Source: JBBTQX01 sp964366055 (GTDB lineage: Bacteria; Patescibacteriota; Minisyncoccia; UBA6257; GWB1-50-10). Taken from it: 6,129 nt of DNA. A program made the position numbers and the translations under genes. The notes beneath the pieces are model-generated. The model saw nothing but the letters and a program-made list of their open reading frames with translations, did no database searches and was not told the DNA's origin. This document shows, in pieces, positions 4,856 to 6,129 of the stretch. Within the stretch, counting starts at the first letter, position 1; each line of letters begins with the position of its first letter. Location: NCBI GenBank assembly GCA_964366055.1, contig CAYISE010000025.1, positions 1 through 6,129 on the forward strand. Reading direction: 5' to 3'.

Positions 4856-5128
4856 CTAAACTACATTGACTACCTTCACCGTTTTTCTGGAGCCGTCAAA
4901 GTTGTTTTTTCTTTTGTTGGAAAATTTTACCACGCCGTTTTTGATGGCATAGATGGTATCATCACTGCCGATTTTCACGTTCTTGCCGGGATAGTATTTG
5001 GTGCCGCGCTGGCGAATGATAATGTCGCCCGGCTTGGTTTTTTCGCCCGCGAAAAGCTTTACGCCGAGCCGTTTGGACTCGGACTCGCGGCCTAATTTAG
5101 TTGAACCTTTGGCTTTTGTATGGGCCAT
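4856..5128 (-). CDS. rpmA: 50S ribosomal protein bL27
   Basis: bL27 reaches with its N-terminal tail to the peptidyl-transferase centre. The 90-aa sequence starts 'MAHTKAKGSTKLGRESESKRLGVKLF' and continues 'GDIIIRQRGTKYYPGKNV', 'DDTIYAIKNGVVKF', a clear full-length match. The N-terminus begins directly with MAH, so there is no cleavable leader of the Firmicutes kind. It is usually next to rplU (bL21); here it stands alone, between rplI (convergent) and a divergent small membrane protein. A strong promoter is visible upstream, and the short A-rich leader has no Shine-Dalgarno. Confidence 0.97.
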   Translation of the reverse strand: MAHTKAKGSTKLGRESESKRLGVKLFAGEKTKPGDIIIRQRGTKYYPGKNVKIGSDDTIYAIKNGVVKFSNKRKNNFDGSRKTVKVVNVV

Positions 5129-5146
5129 ACTTTATTTATTCGGCCG

Positions 5147-5156
5147 TATTATAATA
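5147..5156. promoter_or_regulatory. Palindromic -10 element shared by two divergent genes
   Basis: TATTATAATA is a perfect 10-bp palindrome holding TATAAT on both strands (+ strand 5150-5155; - strand 5153-5148). It lies between the divergent starts of rpmA (5128) and the 51-aa gene (5174), about equally distant from each. A symmetric -10 can serve transcription in both directions. The + direction has only a weak -35 (TACTTT, 5128-5133, 16-nt spacing). Confidence 0.5.
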
Positions 5157-5180
5157 ATCAAAACCGCCTTCTAATGTCAA
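5151..5180 (-). promoter_or_regulatory. Promoter of rpmA
   Basis: On the - strand a consensus TTGACA (5180-5175) is followed after 18 nt by TATTAT (5156-5151), with a consensus TATAAT overlapping 3 bp further on (spacing 21). The predicted leader is about 15-20 nt. The -35 box overlaps the start codon of the divergent 51-aa gene (ATG at 5174-5176), so the two genes physically share promoter and coding bases. Confidence 0.65.
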
Positions 5181-5329
5181 ACCTCACCGACTGGTCAAAG
5201 GAAAATAGAACCGCCATTATTTTTTGGCTCGGTCTCGCGATTTTCATTTCCTTGAGTTTCGGTATCGGCTATTTGGTAGCCCATCAAGCCAACCCCGCCC
5301 CGATTATTATTCAGAAAAACTCACCCTAG
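5174..5329 (+). CDS. Small single-span membrane protein (51 aa)
   Basis: From the ATG at 5174 the product reads a short polar start ('MSNLTDWSKENRT'), one transmembrane helix (about residues 14-35), then 'HQANPAPIIIQKNSP' and a stop. I recall a CPR protein type with this layout (N-terminal helix, then 'APIIIEK'-like linker) that continues into a small cysteine-containing domain resembling the Ada metal-binding fold. Here the protein stops where that domain would begin, so it may be a truncated relative or a stand-alone small protein. The frame is open back to an ATG at 5120, but that would overlap the rpmA start, so 5174 is preferred. The -10 TATAAT at 5150-5155 predicts a start near 5162, with no Shine-Dalgarno. 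The TAG stop shares the palindrome CTAG with the convergent gene. Confidence 0.65.
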   Translation: MSNLTDWSKENRTAIIFWLGLAIFISLSFGIGYLVAHQANPAPIIIQKNSP

Positions 5330-6126
5330 TTGTAGCCGATCTTCTTGAGCCAGTACTCATTCTCCCACTCCCAAAGGCGTTTGGCGCCCAAGAAGGCGTG
5401 GAAGTCCTCGTGCCAGTAGGGGAACTCCTGGATTTCAATCAGGCCCGTGAGCGGTCCCCAGTCATGTTCGCACTTTTCGGCCTTGGTCCGGCCGTTTTTT
5501 TCGTAGCGAATTTTATCGTTCCCACCCTTGCTTCGCAAAGTCGCGCCGCACTTTTTACATTTCTTCACCTGGTCAATCCGCAAAATCCAGCGGGTTTCCA
5601 ATCCCTTCACCTGTTCTTTCATCGCCGCGATATAAGCCGAGGTCTGCAAATTGTAATCGCGATAAATGGCCTGCGAGGTCTTGATATCCAAAATGCCGAG
5701 CTTGCCGCCGATAAGGGCGACGGCATCCAATGTTCCGGCATAGCGTTCCTCAAAATTCACCAGCCGCTTTTCTACAAAGTCCTTGTCCACCTGAATTTTA
5801 TTTTTATCGGTAAATTCAACGAAGGCCTGAATAGAAGGCCTAATCGCCTCCGGAATCTCCGGATTTTCGCCTAACATTATTTTTTCCACGGCTTCGTGAA
5901 CCATTGTCCCTTCGCTCGCGGATTGTTTTTTCATCTTCTCGCCGGCGTCAAAACTGGGCATATTCGCATAGAAACGATAAAGAGCCGGCTTAGCTTTTAT
6001 TTCCACGATTTTTGTCACGCGAGGATACCAAAAGCCGTCTATCTCATAACCGCAGAGTTCTTTGAATTGTCCGGAGTCGGAGTAATACATCTGCCTATTG
6101 TTTCTTCTTTTTCCGGATATGTTCAT
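5326..6126 (-). CDS. PD-(D/E)XK nuclease superfamily protein with a zinc knuckle
   Basis: The product (266 aa as read) has the RecB/Cas4-like nuclease core: 'SEGTMVHEAVE' (71-81, His77), 'YAGTLDAVAL' (129-138, Asp134), 'KLGILDIKTS' (142-151, Asp147 and Lys149) and the 'QTSAY' motif (Gln161, Tyr165). All residues expected for two-metal cleavage are present. A putative zinc site follows: C190-x2-C193 and, about 25 residues later, C219-x-H221. The end is aromatic ('LWEWENEYWLKKIGYN'). It does not have the Cas4 iron-sulfur cysteine pattern and no CRISPR repeats are nearby. I recall close relatives as a recurrent family in Parcubacteria-like genomes, without known function; a role in DNA repair or processing of imported DNA is inference. 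The ATG at 6126-6124 is near the window edge and the frame is open beyond it, so the start is uncertain; Met13 is an alternative. Confidence 0.88.
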   Translation of the reverse strand: MNISGKRRNNRQMYYSDSGQFKELCGYEIDGFWYPRVTKIVEIKAKPALYRFYANMPSFDAGEKMKKQSASEGTMVHEAVEKIMLGENPEIPEAIRPSIQAFVEFTDKNKIQVDKDFVEKRLVNFEERYAGTLDAVALIGGKLGILDIKTSQAIYRDYNLQTSAYIAAMKEQVKGLETRWILRIDQVKKCKKCGATLRSKGGNDKIRYEKNGRTKAEKCEHDWGPLTGLIEIQEFPYWHEDFHAFLGAKRLWEWENEYWLKKIGYN

Positions 6127-6129
6127 GGG

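Noticed and set aside
5224..5874. A 216-codon open frame on the + strand antisense to the nuclease gene
   Set aside because: It lies opposite a gene with clear PD-(D/E)XK motifs, has no recognisable family, and its start sits inside the 51-aa gene in another frame.
5326..6126. Cas4 of a CRISPR system
   Set aside because: There is no Fe-S cysteine quartet in the Cas4 arrangement, no cas genes and no direct repeats with spacers in the window.

Overview
The window looks like chromosomal DNA from a candidate-phyla-radiation (Patescibacteria) bacterium, most likely Parcubacteria-like. The grounds are extreme gene packing, short versions of housekeeping enzymes, and several small families (the 93-aa protein at 2829-3110, the zinc-binding PD-(D/E)XK protein at 5326-6126, the HxH membrane protein at 1070-1525) that I recall mainly or often from such genomes. 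A bL9 gene argues against the CPR lineages reported to lack it (e.g. Microgenomates). TGA is used as a stop in several genes, so the TGA=Gly code of Gracilibacteria/Absconditabacteria does not apply. This placement is from memory of families, not from a search.

Layout. 1-917 (+): tail of a probable FtsB/DivIC-like division protein, tRNA-Gly(CCC) with encoded CCA, then an RluF-type 23S rRNA pseudouridine synthase. 918-1525 (+): a promoter, tRNA-Gln(CUG) without encoded CCA, and a membrane-anchored histidine-rich protein of unknown function. 1518-3110 (-): a three-gene operon read leftwards, with a 93-aa unknown protein, then def (peptide deformylase) and fmt (Met-tRNA formyltransferase), the last two joined by an ATGA overlap. 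3111-3197: a compact divergent promoter region. 3198-4852 (+): an S41 C-terminal processing protease joined by an ATGA overlap to rplI (bL9). 4856-5128 (-): rpmA (bL27). 5129-5173: a second divergent promoter with a palindromic -10. 5174-5329 (+): a 51-aa single-span membrane protein. 5326-6126 (-): a PD-(D/E)XK nuclease-like protein with a zinc knuckle, whose start lies near the window edge.

Together the genes serve the start and upkeep of protein synthesis: two tRNAs, rRNA modification, N-terminal formylation and deformylation, and two 50S proteins. Around these are envelope-facing proteins (S41 protease, HxH protein, small TM protein) and one DNA-processing enzyme. No mobile element, CRISPR array, rRNA or convincing intrinsic terminator is seen. 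The most interesting signals are architectural. tRNAs sit 12-18 nt upstream of protein genes, promoters lie so close to start codons that the mRNAs should be leaderless, convergent genes share stop codons inside palindromes, and a 7-bp microsatellite is built into fmt.
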